DNA of 36,942 nucleotides from Nanobdellota archaeon (GTDB lineage Archaea > Nanobdellota > Nanobdellia > Pacearchaeales > GW2011-AR1): contig DAHWUG010000001.1 of NCBI GenBank assembly GCA_027334715.1, forward strand, positions 171,158 through 208,099, read 5' to 3'. The notes under the pieces are model-generated. The model had not been told where the DNA came from. It made no database searches and saw only the letters and a program-made list of their open reading frames with translations. How positions within the stretch are numbered: position 1 is the first letter of the stretch; every line of letters starts with the position of its first letter. This document shows, in pieces, positions 8,646 through 18,082 of this stretch. A program made the position numbers and the translations under genes.

Positions 8646-8805
8646 TTTACTTTTTATTAGACAGATTAGATAAAAAAGATATATAAATTATAACTTATTG
8701 TTTTTTACATATTTATTGGCAATATTATTAGTAATATCCTTTATTACTGCATTTCTTAACTTAAGAAATATTTAAATATGAAACCATCCATCTACTGAAA
8801 TAAAA

Positions 8806-9564
8806 ATGAGGAAAATAATCTTTGGAATAATTGTTGTCTTGCTTGTTCTTGCAATAGGTGCTTTTGCCATATCTGCAGAAGCAGTCAATAATAATTCTTC
8901 CGGGAACAGTAGCGTTATTAGCAAGCTTAGCGGTTCTGTTGAAGGATTTGTGCAGCAATTTGCATCCAAAAGCGGAATAAACCAGCAAGAGATAACAGGC
9001 GTCAGCCAGGTTGATTTCAACTCCCTTCCAAAAGAAGTAAATATAAAAAATGTGAATGATAATAATCTTGCAATCTATCAGATAAATTATTCCAAAAACA
9101 ACCAGAACAAGCAGATTTATGTTGTTGCATACTCTCTTAATCAGCTTAAGGCTCAGGGTGATTTGATTGTTGCAAGCGATAAAAGAAATTTCCTGGACTT
9201 TGGTTATAGCGGAATAATGAATCAGTCGGGATTCTTGAATACCGGAGCAGGTGTTCAGACAAGCAATTCAAAAGGATATGTTATGCCAAGAGATGGAAGC
9301 ATAACTGCAATATCAACAGACCTTGAAGTCGTGCAGGGAAATCCAGGAGAGATAAATATTGTAATTCTCAAGAACGGCCAGCCGATAAGCTTTGGCAACA
9401 CAATAAGTACTGACACAATCGGAATGAAGAAAGATTATGATGTCCAGGAAAAAGGCATTGTCAATTTCCAGGCAGGGGATGTTATTTCAGTCGTTGCAAC
9501 AAGCTCAGGAAATGTTGCATGGAGAGATGTAATAACAATGGTTGAAATAACGACGAACAGCTAA
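8806..9564 (+). CDS. Secreted/surface protein, unknown function
   Basis: Signal peptide MRKIIFGIIVVLLVLAIGAFAISAEA, Asn-rich linker, C-terminal beta-rich region; TATA-like atatttaaatat upstream. Confidence 0.75.
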   Translation: MRKIIFGIIVVLLVLAIGAFAISAEAVNNNSSGNSSVISKLSGSVEGFVQQFASKSGINQQEITGVSQVDFNSLPKEVNIKNVNDNNLAIYQINYSKNNQNKQIYVVAYSLNQLKAQGDLIVASDKRNFLDFGYSGIMNQSGFLNTGAGVQTSNSKGYVMPRDGSITAISTDLEVVQGNPGEINIVILKNGQPISFGNTISTDTIGMKKDYDVQEKGIVNFQAGDVISVVATSSGNVAWRDVITMVEITTNS

Positions 9565-9610
9565 ATTCTCTTGTATGAAAAACAGAGCAATAGGATTCTG
9601 CTGCTTTCCA

Positions 9611-9633
9611 TTTCACAGATTATCAATGTGAAA
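9611..9633. repeat. Inverted repeat / hairpin downstream of the 8806-9564 CDS
   Basis: TTTCACA-gattatcaa-TGTGAAA (7-bp stem), followed by a T/A-rich tract. Confidence 0.4.
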
Positions 9634-9835
9634 ATCATATAATTTTTAATAACTTTTTTAATAACTTTTATTATCCTTCCCGCCATTATTACAATATCTC
9701 ATTTACTTTTACTTACACAAACTAAATTTATCCTACAAAATTCGCATCAACAAAATAACAGATTAATCAAACCCATGCAGTCAATCATAACAATTGTAAT
9801 ATCATAAGTTTTTTAAATAGACTTTATCTAATCTA

Positions 9836-10144
9836 TTGATGGCTGATACAAAAAGCATTTGGATAACTGTTCTTGGTTTGATTGTTGTCATTATGGCATT
9901 GGTTATAATCTATGCCTTTGTGATACAACCGGCAATTTCTGGGTATTCTGTCCAAAAACAGTCTGAGGGTGTTCAGATAGCTGTAAATGCAATTTTGACA
10001 CAGATTCAGCAGAATGGATACGTGCAGATACCTGTCGGAGGCAACAAAACAATAATACTTGTTCCATATGTGCCTCCAAGTGCCCAAACATCTACACAGA
10101 CAGCTACATCAACAACACAAGCACAAACAAATCAAACTCATTAG
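9836..10144 (+). CDS. Membrane-anchored small surface protein with Thr/Gln-rich tail
   Basis: MADTKSIWITVLGLIVVIMALVIIYAFVI then an extracellular-style region ending TSTQTATSTTQAQTNQTH. Confidence 0.7.
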   Translation: MMADTKSIWITVLGLIVVIMALVIIYAFVIQPAISGYSVQKQSEGVQIAVNAILTQIQQNGYVQIPVGGNKTIILVPYVPPSAQTSTQTATSTTQAQTNQTH

Positions 10145-10189
10145 AAATCTTATCGGTAATTTTATAAAGAGCTTTGTCTTTTTTTAGCA

Positions 10190-11326
10190 ATGCGTGAAAA
10201 GAGGTTTCTTTCTAAAAAAGAAACTAAGGGTTTATCAGAGATTGTTGCTACTTTGATAATAATTCTTCTTACTCTGGTCGCTGTTGGAATTATCTGGGTT
10301 GTTATTCGGGGGATTATCTCAAGCGGTTCAGATCAGATAAGCCTTAATCAATTCACTTTTGACATAAGCATAAAATCAGCATATGTTTCAGGCTCAGACA
10401 TTGTTGTAAATGTTAGAAGAAACGCTGGAGGGGGTGCTCTTGCAGGAATAAAATTTGTTTTTACAAACAATACCGGAAGCATAGGTATTGATGAGAATGT
10501 TTCTATGGATCAATTGAGTCTAAGGACATTTACTTTTACTTCCTCGCAGATATCTGGAATTTCAGCAGGCGATACTGTTTCTGTTGCTCCTTTATATATT
10601 GTTTCTGGACAATCAACAGTAGGCAACCCAACAGATACTTCAACAATAAGCGGGACCCCTCCAAGCGGTACTAACACAAATACTGGTGGGAACAACGTGC
10701 TGACAGGGAGCCCAGGAACAGGAACTTGCGGAGACGGGATTATACAGATTCCAGACAGCAAGGGCATAAATGAGCAGTGCGACACAAATAATCTCAATCT
10801 TGCAACATGCATCAGCCTCGGATTTACAGGAGGAAACTTAGCATGCACAAATGCCTGCCAGTTTGACACTTCACAGTGTACAGGACCTGCACCTGCATCA
10901 TTATCCTGCACAGGAACATGGAATTCAAGTGCATATCTGCCTGGAGTTTATGAATGCGACGGAGGAGGCAGTCCAGGAAATGTCCACGGCTGCCAGACAA
11001 ACTGCCTGTGCAAGACAGGATTCATCTCTGATGGGTCTGGAGGATGTACATTAAATCCATCATTGAATAATGGTTCTATACGTTCTGTGTGGAATAATAT
11101 ATATTTTGATAGTTATAATTTGCCTGCAAGCGCAGCTGTCCAGGGATATATTGGGGATTATGTAAACTTCAGCACGTTTAGCCAGGGATGCTTCCAGATA
11201 ACTTTTGCAGATTATTTGGCAGACAATAAGATAAGTTATGTGAGACTTGATAATTCAATGGGCACTCCAAGCATATCCCCAGGCGATAATTATTCAATTT
11301 GGCAGGCTGTAAACTGCGGGCAATAA
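10190..11326 (+). CDS. Archaeal type IV pilin-like protein with Cys-rich C-terminal module
   Basis: Class III signal peptide KETKG|LSEIVATLIIILLTLVAVGIIWVV; C-terminal CGDGIIQIPDSKGINEQCDTNNLNLATCISLGFTGGNLACTNACQFDTSQC. Confidence 0.82.
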   Translation: MREKRFLSKKETKGLSEIVATLIIILLTLVAVGIIWVVIRGIISSGSDQISLNQFTFDISIKSAYVSGSDIVVNVRRNAGGGALAGIKFVFTNNTGSIGIDENVSMDQLSLRTFTFTSSQISGISAGDTVSVAPLYIVSGQSTVGNPTDTSTISGTPPSGTNTNTGGNNVLTGSPGTGTCGDGIIQIPDSKGINEQCDTNNLNLATCISLGFTGGNLACTNACQFDTSQCTGPAPASLSCTGTWNSSAYLPGVYECDGGGSPGNVHGCQTNCLCKTGFISDGSGGCTLNPSLNNGSIRSVWNNIYFDSYNLPASAAVQGYIGDYVNFSTFSQGCFQITFADYLADNKISYVRLDNSMGTPSISPGDNYSIWQAVNCGQ

Positions 11327-11416
11327 ACCTTTAAATACGCTCCAGTTTTCTTATTGTAAGTCAGTTACCCTACACAATCTTTTTAAGAAGATTGGACAAA
11401 AAAAGGAAATTGAAAC

Positions 11417-12925
11417 ATGGCTTATGAGAAGTACATAAAAAAAGACGGGAAGATATACGGCCCTTACCTTTATCAAAGCAAAAGAGTTGATGGAAAAGTT
11501 GTTTCAGAATACCAGGGGCAGAAAAGGTTTTCTCTAGGGAAATTTGCATGGATAATCCCCCTTGCTTTGCTGATAATTATAGGAGCCTATTTTATAGGCC
11601 AGAGGCAAGGCAATCCAACAGGCAATGCCATACTTAATTTAAATGCAAATTATCAACAAGGCAAAACACTTGATGGACAGCTTAAAATTTCATTGAATCC
11701 TGGAGAGCTCATCCCTGTTTCTTCGAATATTGTCTTTGAAAATGGAGGTCAAACTTATCAGTATCCACTTAAAACCCTTGTTTCAGAGCAGACAGTTTCA
11801 GGGAATTATTTTGTTAATGGAAAAGATATAAATGGTTCAGGAGATGGCTTCGGCATTGCAGGAACAAAGACAATTTATCCAGATGTTCAGTTTACAATGA
11901 TAGTATCTTCCTCAAATGGTTCAGAAGTTTCTAATGCAAATGCAGAAAGCCCGGCAACAACAGAAACATCATCAAACACAACAACTGGAAACACAACTCT
12001 GCCAGAAAACAATTCATCATCAGCCGGAACAGTTTCTTCAGCATCAAACACAACAAATGCACAACCTCCTGCACGGGAAAATAACTCAAGCGGAGCTGGC
12101 TTGTTGGGCGTTGTCGCAAACTTTTTTCTGGGGCTAAGGCCAACAGGATATGCGACTTTCCAGTTTCAAAATGAAATTCAAGGAAACGTTTCTGAAGACC
12201 ACATTTTTACATATACCTTGCAGCCAGGAGAGACAGCTGAGATAAAGCCGACAAGCGTTCATACAGATGGCGGAAATCAGCTCCCAGACAGTACAATAAA
12301 ATTAACAACAAATGGGAATACTGTTTATGTTACAACAGATTATTCTGTTCAGCAGCAAGGATTTGGTAGTGATTACATCGGTACAGGCACAAAGGATATT
12401 TCAATAAACCTGAACCAGCTTAATCTTTCCTCTCTTCAGCAGGGGCCAATTGATGTCGGAATTTTGTATAATGGGGAAGAAATAGTTTCAATACAAACAA
12501 ACCTGATTCATGGTGAAATAAACGGAAATTCTTCACAAGTTCAAACGCAAACTTCAAACCAGAATGAAAATGCCAATGTAAACAATTCAAATGTAAATCA
12601 AAGCATAAATAATGTTTCTGTACCTGCTGCAAATCAAAATCTGGCTTTGACAGATTTTGAAAGAAGCACATTAATCAATGAATTTGGAAATATCTCTGTT
12701 CAGACTGCAGAAGCGCAGGAACAAAACGGGTTCATAGTTGTAAGATATGAAATTGGAACTTACTGGATTGAGAATTCCTATCCTGCAAATCTGGACAATT
12801 CAACATTAAACTCATTAATGAACGAAGACAAGATAAAATTCCTAAAGGACATTGCAGCAAGCCTTTCACAGCAAAATCCATCTTCACAAAGCATTAATTC
12901 TCTTCTGGGAAATTCTTCGTATTAA
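11417..12925 (+). CDS. Membrane-anchored Asn/Ser/Thr-rich surface protein
   Basis: Cytoplasmic N-terminal motif YIKKDGKIYGPYLYQSKRVDGKVVSEYQG, one TM (FAWIIPLALLIIIGAYFI), long extracellular region with many NxS/T sequons. Confidence 0.8.
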   Translation: MAYEKYIKKDGKIYGPYLYQSKRVDGKVVSEYQGQKRFSLGKFAWIIPLALLIIIGAYFIGQRQGNPTGNAILNLNANYQQGKTLDGQLKISLNPGELIPVSSNIVFENGGQTYQYPLKTLVSEQTVSGNYFVNGKDINGSGDGFGIAGTKTIYPDVQFTMIVSSSNGSEVSNANAESPATTETSSNTTTGNTTLPENNSSSAGTVSSASNTTNAQPPARENNSSGAGLLGVVANFFLGLRPTGYATFQFQNEIQGNVSEDHIFTYTLQPGETAEIKPTSVHTDGGNQLPDSTIKLTTNGNTVYVTTDYSVQQQGFGSDYIGTGTKDISINLNQLNLSSLQQGPIDVGILYNGEEIVSIQTNLIHGEINGNSSQVQTQTSNQNENANVNNSNVNQSINNVSVPAANQNLALTDFERSTLINEFGNISVQTAEAQEQNGFIVVRYEIGTYWIENSYPANLDNSTLNSLMNEDKIKFLKDIAASLSQQNPSSQSINSLLGNSSY

Positions 12926-12970
12926 AGAAAAAGAAAACATAATTCTTTTTTTGGTCTTTCAGCGTTTGGC

Positions 12971-13168
12971 TTGTTTTTTATTATCCCAATCCTGACAAAT
13001 TTACTTTTTGCTCCCATTTCTGCCTCTTTTTGCATATTTCCTGCATTTTATTTATTTTTTATATTATCCTTAGTTTTAGCTGAAAAAAGAGGGTTTAAAA
13101 TGACCCTTATAATTGTGTCCTTAATTTTATTTGTTACAGAAACTCTAATTCATTATAAGACAGGGTAA
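12971..13168 (+). CDS. Small hydrophobic protein, unknown
   Basis: 65 aa ORF with two or more hydrophobic segments, no competing ORF; short, so uncertain. Confidence 0.4.
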   Translation: MFFIIPILTNLLFAPISASFCIFPAFYLFFILSLVLAEKRGFKMTLIIVSLILFVTETLIHYKTG

Positions 13169-13188
13169 TAATCTTTTTAGATTAAAGA

Positions 13189-13992
13189 TTAGAACTCCTG
13201 AGCAATCTTCCTTATTATGAATCTGGTCCCAACAATATCTGAAACAACTGCTGAAATAACAAGATTTCCGAAAGCTGCCTTGAAAAGCCCCTCTGTGCTT
13301 GGTATTTTTGCAGATTCAGAAAAAGCTCTTACAATCTGGTCTATTTCTTCCTTGCTGAGCTTTATAGGAGTTTTTTTTCTTCCCATAATCCCCATAACAT
13401 AAATATTATCATCACTACCATTGCATTCTATAACCTTAACCAATGGGTCTTTTATAATCGCATTTATTCTTCCCAAATCAATTTCTCCGGGAGCTGTAAT
13501 TGGTCTTACATAATTTACTGTTTCTGGAAGTGGCTGCTCAGGAATTCTTAATGGTTGAAATGCTCTTTGGAATAAAGTAGTTTGCTTTCTTAATGGAATT
13601 AACACGGGTCTTTGAAACCTCTTTGAGAAAGAATTTAATTCTTCAGCAAGGTTGCTTTTCTTCATTTCAGAAAGCTTTTCAGATTCCTCCTTTATTCTGC
13701 CCTTGATTACTTCCTTGACCTCTTGCTTCTGCTTTTCAATCATTGCACTTATTTCCCTCTTCTTCTTTTCAAAGATAGATCGATTTTGGCTTTCTATGTC
13801 AAGTGTTTTTGGCGTATTTAGCGCATCCAAAAACCTTCTTTCATCTTCATTTTTTAACTTCTCTGCCTTGAAAATCTCCTCTGCTTTTCTGTTTACCCTA
13901 AACCCACGGTAATAATTTGTATTTTCAATTATTTCCTTTGTCAATTTCAGAAGAAATCTTTCCCTGAAGTCACCTGAAGTCTGTTCCAACAT
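13189..13992 (-). CDS. Coiled-coil protein with a TadA/CpaF-type secretion ATPase N-terminal-like domain (no ATPase core)
   Basis: C-terminal LGRINAIIKDPLVKVIECNGSDDNIYVMGIMGRKKTPIKLSKEEIDQIVRAFSESAKIPSTEGLFKAAFGNLVISAVVSDIVGTRFIIRKI resembles the ...L.DP.V.EI.vNG...vyV......t...f...ei..iv..... N-domain; no Walker A/B. Confidence 0.6.
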   Translation of the reverse strand: MLEQTSGDFRERFLLKLTKEIIENTNYYRGFRVNRKAEEIFKAEKLKNEDERRFLDALNTPKTLDIESQNRSIFEKKKREISAMIEKQKQEVKEVIKGRIKEESEKLSEMKKSNLAEELNSFSKRFQRPVLIPLRKQTTLFQRAFQPLRIPEQPLPETVNYVRPITAPGEIDLGRINAIIKDPLVKVIECNGSDDNIYVMGIMGRKKTPIKLSKEEIDQIVRAFSESAKIPSTEGLFKAAFGNLVISAVVSDIVGTRFIIRKIAQEF

Positions 13993-13995
13993 TTT

Positions 13996-14652
13996 CTAAG
14001 AAATATTATTGCTGTCGTTTGGTGATGATTTTTCAAAACTATCAAGCTCTTTCGTCAGCTTTTTACCTGATTCCATGCCCATTATGTTTGCACCGCTTTC
14101 TACGACATTTGTTTTTATAGGAATAATAGGACTTTGCATATTTTGTCCTACTGCTTTATTCTGCATATTATTGCCCGTACTTGAAAAGGTTTGTCCTGCA
14201 GAAAAAATTCCGTTTCTCTGGGGATTTGGCGGAATAACAGGGTTTCCATTTTCTGTTCCGACTTCATGAATGAGTGCTAATCCCCTTCCTATTAAGCCCG
14301 CTTGTTTTGAGATATTATCAAGCCTGTCCAAGATTCTTTTTGTGTCTGCCTGTGCTGACAGGGTATTAAAATTTCCAGGAGATGAAAGCTCTTTTTTTGC
14401 AAGAGATTTTGCAGAAATCTCAAAAAGGTCAAGAAGCTTTGATATCTGGTCAGAAAGACCGTCAAATTTGTTTGAGAGATTTACCATAACTTTCTGCAAC
14501 CCTATGAAGTTGTCAATCAGGGCTTTCTCAACCTTTATTTCTTTTGTTGAATGATAAACCACCTCTGTTGATTTTGCTCCATGGTTTACTTTTTTCTTTA
14601 TGCTTTTAGCCCTTACTCCTTTTTTTGCCTTAGAAAAAGTCTTTTTAGCCAT
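13996..14652 (-). CDS. Coiled-coil protein, unknown function (operon partner of 13189-13992)
   Basis: Basic N-terminus MAKKTFSKAKKGVRAKSIKKKV, heptad-like LIDNFIGLQKVMVNLSNKFDGLSDQISKLLDLFEI; 3-nt gap to the next gene. Confidence 0.65.
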   Translation of the reverse strand: MAKKTFSKAKKGVRAKSIKKKVNHGAKSTEVVYHSTKEIKVEKALIDNFIGLQKVMVNLSNKFDGLSDQISKLLDLFEISAKSLAKKELSSPGNFNTLSAQADTKRILDRLDNISKQAGLIGRGLALIHEVGTENGNPVIPPNPQRNGIFSAGQTFSSTGNNMQNKAVGQNMQSPIIPIKTNVVESGANIMGMESGKKLTKELDSFEKSSPNDSNNIS

Positions 14653-14731
14653 CTATTTTTAGAGGTATTTTTTGTTTATAAATTTTTAGAATATTTTAGA
14701 ATACATCAATGCCTTCAAGAACATCTGCCTC

Positions 14732-17173
14732 TTATTCTGCACGGTCTGCTTCTGTTCCGGGAATAACAGGCAAATCCTCTTTTGTTATGTCTTCTTCATA
14801 AACAGGCTTGCTTGCCTTTAATTCCCTGTCAATTTTCTTTGGCGGGCGCTCGTCTGATGGCCCATAATTCCTGTACCTGTACTGGCTTTTGCTGTTATCT
14901 TTTTCAAGTTCTGCAACATATTCTGAAATGTCTGCAGCAACATCTGAATTAACGCTTATGCTGTCAATTCCGTGTTCTACAAGAAATTTAACCATCTCTT
15001 TTTTGCTGCCTGACTGACCGCAAATGCTTGTTTCAGTATTGCTCCTTTTGCATGCTCTTATCACAGATGCAAGCTGATGAAGGATTGCAGGATTCATTTC
15101 ATTATACAAATCCTGAACTTCCTCATTTCCACGGTCAATTGCAAGGGTAAATTGCGTTAAATCATTTGTGCCGAAAGAGATGAAATCAACTTTCTCTGCA
15201 CATATTTCATCTATTACCTGAACAGCTGCAGGAGTTTCAATCATTACGCCTATTTTTGCTTTTTGAAATCCGGCTTCTTTTACAAATTCCTTTGCCTTCT
15301 TTACCTCTTCCAATGAAATAATCTGGGGAAACATAATACCTATTGTTTTTCCCTTTTCATGTTCTGCAACTCTTTTCATTGCCATAATTTCTGCCTTAAG
15401 TATTTCAGGGTGTTTTAATGAAAATCTGATTCCGTGCATTCCAAGCATTGGATTTGCCTCAATTTTTTTAGGGGCACCTTCAAGATTCTTGAATTCATCA
15501 CTTCTTATATCAGAAGTCCTTACCCATATCTCATCAAAATATTCTGCCAATTTTTTTATTCCTTTGAAAATAATTTCCTCATAATCTTTCATCTTCTTCT
15601 TTTCCAGAAAGTAGTAAGGATGCTTTCCTGATTCTGCAATTATTCCCTCGATTCTTGCAAGCCCAATTCCCCTCAATCCTGTTTTGGATGCGTGCTCTGC
15701 ATAAGTCGGAAGATCAATGATAACTTTTATTTTTGTTTTAGTCTTATTTGTAACAGGCTTTATCTCTTTCTGAACTGTTTCTGAAACTTTTCCAGCGTAT
15801 ACTTTTCCTGCAAATCCATCAACTGTCACAATTTCCCCTTCTTTGAGCTTTTTTGTTGCTTCTTCTGTGCCAACAACTGCAGGAATTCCCATTTCTCTTG
15901 AGACAATTGCTGCATGTGCTGTTATTCCCCCCTCATCTGTAACAATTGCAGAACAACGCTGCATTGTGACAACCATGTCCGGATTTGTCATTTCTGTTAC
16001 AAGAACATCGCCTGACAAAACTTTTTCCAGGTCTTCTATCTTATGGACAATCTTTACTTTCCCTGAGCCTATTCCAGGAGAAGCTGCAAGCCCTGTAAGA
16101 ACAACCTGGCCTTTGATTTCCTTTCCATTTCTTGAGATTGTTTTTCCCAAAGTTGTTATTGGCCTTGTCTGAACAATATAAATCTCGTCATTTTCTATTG
16201 CGAACTCTATGTCCTGGGGCTTCTTGTAATGCTGCTCCAATTTTAATGCTATCTCAGCAAGCCTTATTGTTTCATGGTCTTTCAAAACATTTTCTCTTGC
16301 TTTTTCCTCCTTAAGTTTTATTATTTTTGTCTTGCCTTCTTCATCCCTTATGAATGCAATTTTCTTTTCTGCTGTTTCCTTTTCCTTTATTTTTTCATTT
16401 TTTACAAGATATCTGTCTGGCGTGATTCTTCCAGAAACAATTCCTTCTCCAAGTCCCCACACAGCTTCTATAACAACACCTTCCCTGTTCATTGAAGGGT
16501 CTTTTGTAAAAATAACCCCTGACTTCTCTGAATTAATCATTCTCTGGACAACAACTGCCAGGCTTACTCCAACATTTCCAAACCCTTTTTTATTCCTGTA
16601 ATATGTTGCCCTTGGTGTGAAAAGAGAGGCAAAACATTTTTTTATTGAACTCAAAAGCTCGTCTTTTCCCCTTACATTGAGAAAACTTTCCTGCTGACCT
16701 GCAAAACTTGCTTCTGCAAGGTCCTCTGTTGTTGCACTGCTTCTTACTGCCACAAAAGCATTTTTCTGGGAATGAGCCAGAATAGCGCTAGCCTTACCTT
16801 CCTTTACCTCTTTTCCTTCTGTTCCAAGTATTTCATATGCTTCCAAGATTTCATCTTTCATTTCTTCAGTGTATTTTGCAGTTTCTATCATCTCCCTGAT
16901 TTGCTTTGTCACCTTGTCAAGCTCTTTCGTGTCCTCATAATTTATCTTTTCCAGAAGTAATTTTATTCTTGTGTCAAGCCCGGCCTTTTTTATGAAATAG
17001 TCATATGCCTGAGCTGTTATGACAAACCCTGGAGGCACAGGAACATGAAGATTAAAGATTTCTGCAAGGTTCGCCCCTTTTCCACCAGAAATTTTGCCAG
17101 AGCTTTTGTTTAATTCAGAAAACCATTTCACGAATTCTGTTTTAGAATCAATACCTCTTTCTTTTACGAGCAT
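14732..17173 (-). CDS. ppsA: Phosphoenolpyruvate synthase
   Basis: KISGGKGANLAEIFNLHVPVPPGFVIT, TTEDLAEASFAGQQESFLNV, TDEGGITAHAAIVSREMGIPAVVGT, NPMLGMHGIRFSL, FGTNDLTQFTLAIDRGN, CGQSGS. Confidence 0.96.
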   Translation of the reverse strand: MLVKERGIDSKTEFVKWFSELNKSSGKISGGKGANLAEIFNLHVPVPPGFVITAQAYDYFIKKAGLDTRIKLLLEKINYEDTKELDKVTKQIREMIETAKYTEEMKDEILEAYEILGTEGKEVKEGKASAILAHSQKNAFVAVRSSATTEDLAEASFAGQQESFLNVRGKDELLSSIKKCFASLFTPRATYYRNKKGFGNVGVSLAVVVQRMINSEKSGVIFTKDPSMNREGVVIEAVWGLGEGIVSGRITPDRYLVKNEKIKEKETAEKKIAFIRDEEGKTKIIKLKEEKARENVLKDHETIRLAEIALKLEQHYKKPQDIEFAIENDEIYIVQTRPITTLGKTISRNGKEIKGQVVLTGLAASPGIGSGKVKIVHKIEDLEKVLSGDVLVTEMTNPDMVVTMQRCSAIVTDEGGITAHAAIVSREMGIPAVVGTEEATKKLKEGEIVTVDGFAGKVYAGKVSETVQKEIKPVTNKTKTKIKVIIDLPTYAEHASKTGLRGIGLARIEGIIAESGKHPYYFLEKKKMKDYEEIIFKGIKKLAEYFDEIWVRTSDIRSDEFKNLEGAPKKIEANPMLGMHGIRFSLKHPEILKAEIMAMKRVAEHEKGKTIGIMFPQIISLEEVKKAKEFVKEAGFQKAKIGVMIETPAAVQVIDEICAEKVDFISFGTNDLTQFTLAIDRGNEEVQDLYNEMNPAILHQLASVIRACKRSNTETSICGQSGSKKEMVKFLVEHGIDSISVNSDVAADISEYVAELEKDNSKSQYRYRNYGPSDERPPKKIDRELKASKPVYEEDITKEDLPVIPGTEADRAE

Positions 17174-17245
17174 GAATAATAAAAAAGTATTAGATTAATA
17201 AATGTTTTTGTCAAAATTTATAAATGCTTTTTACTTTTATTAAAA

Positions 17246-18064
17246 ATGGGTTTTTTAAGAGGATTAGCTGTTGTTTTTCTTGCAATGCTTATTTTTGTTT
17301 CACTGGTTGCTTCAAATACCCTGTTTGTTTTTGGAACATCATTGAAATATGACAATGTCAAGGCAGGATTATACCCTCTTGTCCAGGAATTATCAGGAAC
17401 AGGCACGGGAAACATTCTTCCCCAGAATATTACACAAAATGTAAATGTAAACAAGTATGTTCAAGGAGCATTAACATATGTCAATAATTATTGCCAAAAC
17501 AATACAGATTACACTTTTAAATACAATGGATACAGCATTAACATTACGTGTGACCAGGCCAAGAGTGCCCTTAATTCATCCAATCCTGCAGAAGCCATTA
17601 TAAACCAGAGCTTTGACAGCATTGTTTCCGCATTTTATTACCAGAATTATAACTGCACATTCACGCAATGCTTTTCAACAATCAACCCGCCGACTTTTCT
17701 TGTTTCCCAGATGTCGCAGCAGTATTTTATGGGCAAATTTTATCTTGCTATTATTGTTTCAGTAATTCTTATTGCTTTGCTGATACTTGCAGCAGCAAGA
17801 AAGGCAAATGCTGTTATCATAATAGGAACATTGCTGATTGCCTCCGGAATATTTGTTTTGGAATTTATAAAAATTGCTGTAAGCATGCTTGGCCAGTATA
17901 GCCCTTTGCTTAGGGTATTTTTAACTACTGCAAATACAACTTTCCTGTTTTCCCTCATTGTAGGAATTGTTCTGATTTTGGCAGGAATTGGGTTAAGAAT
18001 ATGGCACAAAGTTGAAGATGAAAAGAAAAATGCTAAAGAAAGGCCCAAACAGAAAAAACAATAA
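17246..18064 (+). CDS. Multi-pass membrane protein with Cys-containing extracytoplasmic loop
   Basis: N-terminal TM, loop with four Cys and several NxT/S sequons, three C-terminal TM segments, basic tail. Confidence 0.75.
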   Translation: MGFLRGLAVVFLAMLIFVSLVASNTLFVFGTSLKYDNVKAGLYPLVQELSGTGTGNILPQNITQNVNVNKYVQGALTYVNNYCQNNTDYTFKYNGYSINITCDQAKSALNSSNPAEAIINQSFDSIVSAFYYQNYNCTFTQCFSTINPPTFLVSQMSQQYFMGKFYLAIIVSVILIALLILAAARKANAVIIIGTLLIASGIFVLEFIKIAVSMLGQYSPLLRVFLTTANTTFLFSLIVGIVLILAGIGLRIWHKVEDEKKNAKERPKQKKQ

Positions 18065-18082
18065 TTCCTAAGTTAACTAAGA

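Noticed and set aside
9642-9670. Short tandem TTTTTAATAAC/TTTTTTAATAAC repeat
   Set aside because: Only two units in AT-rich intergenic DNA; likely low complexity.
11375-11394. CAATCTTTTTAAGAAGATTG hairpin upstream of 11417
   Set aside because: 7-bp AT-rich stem without additional support; cannot be told apart from chance.
11916-12137. Gln/His-rich ORF inside the surface protein
   Set aside because: Alternate-frame shadow of the Asn/Ser/Thr-rich repeat region of 11417-12925.
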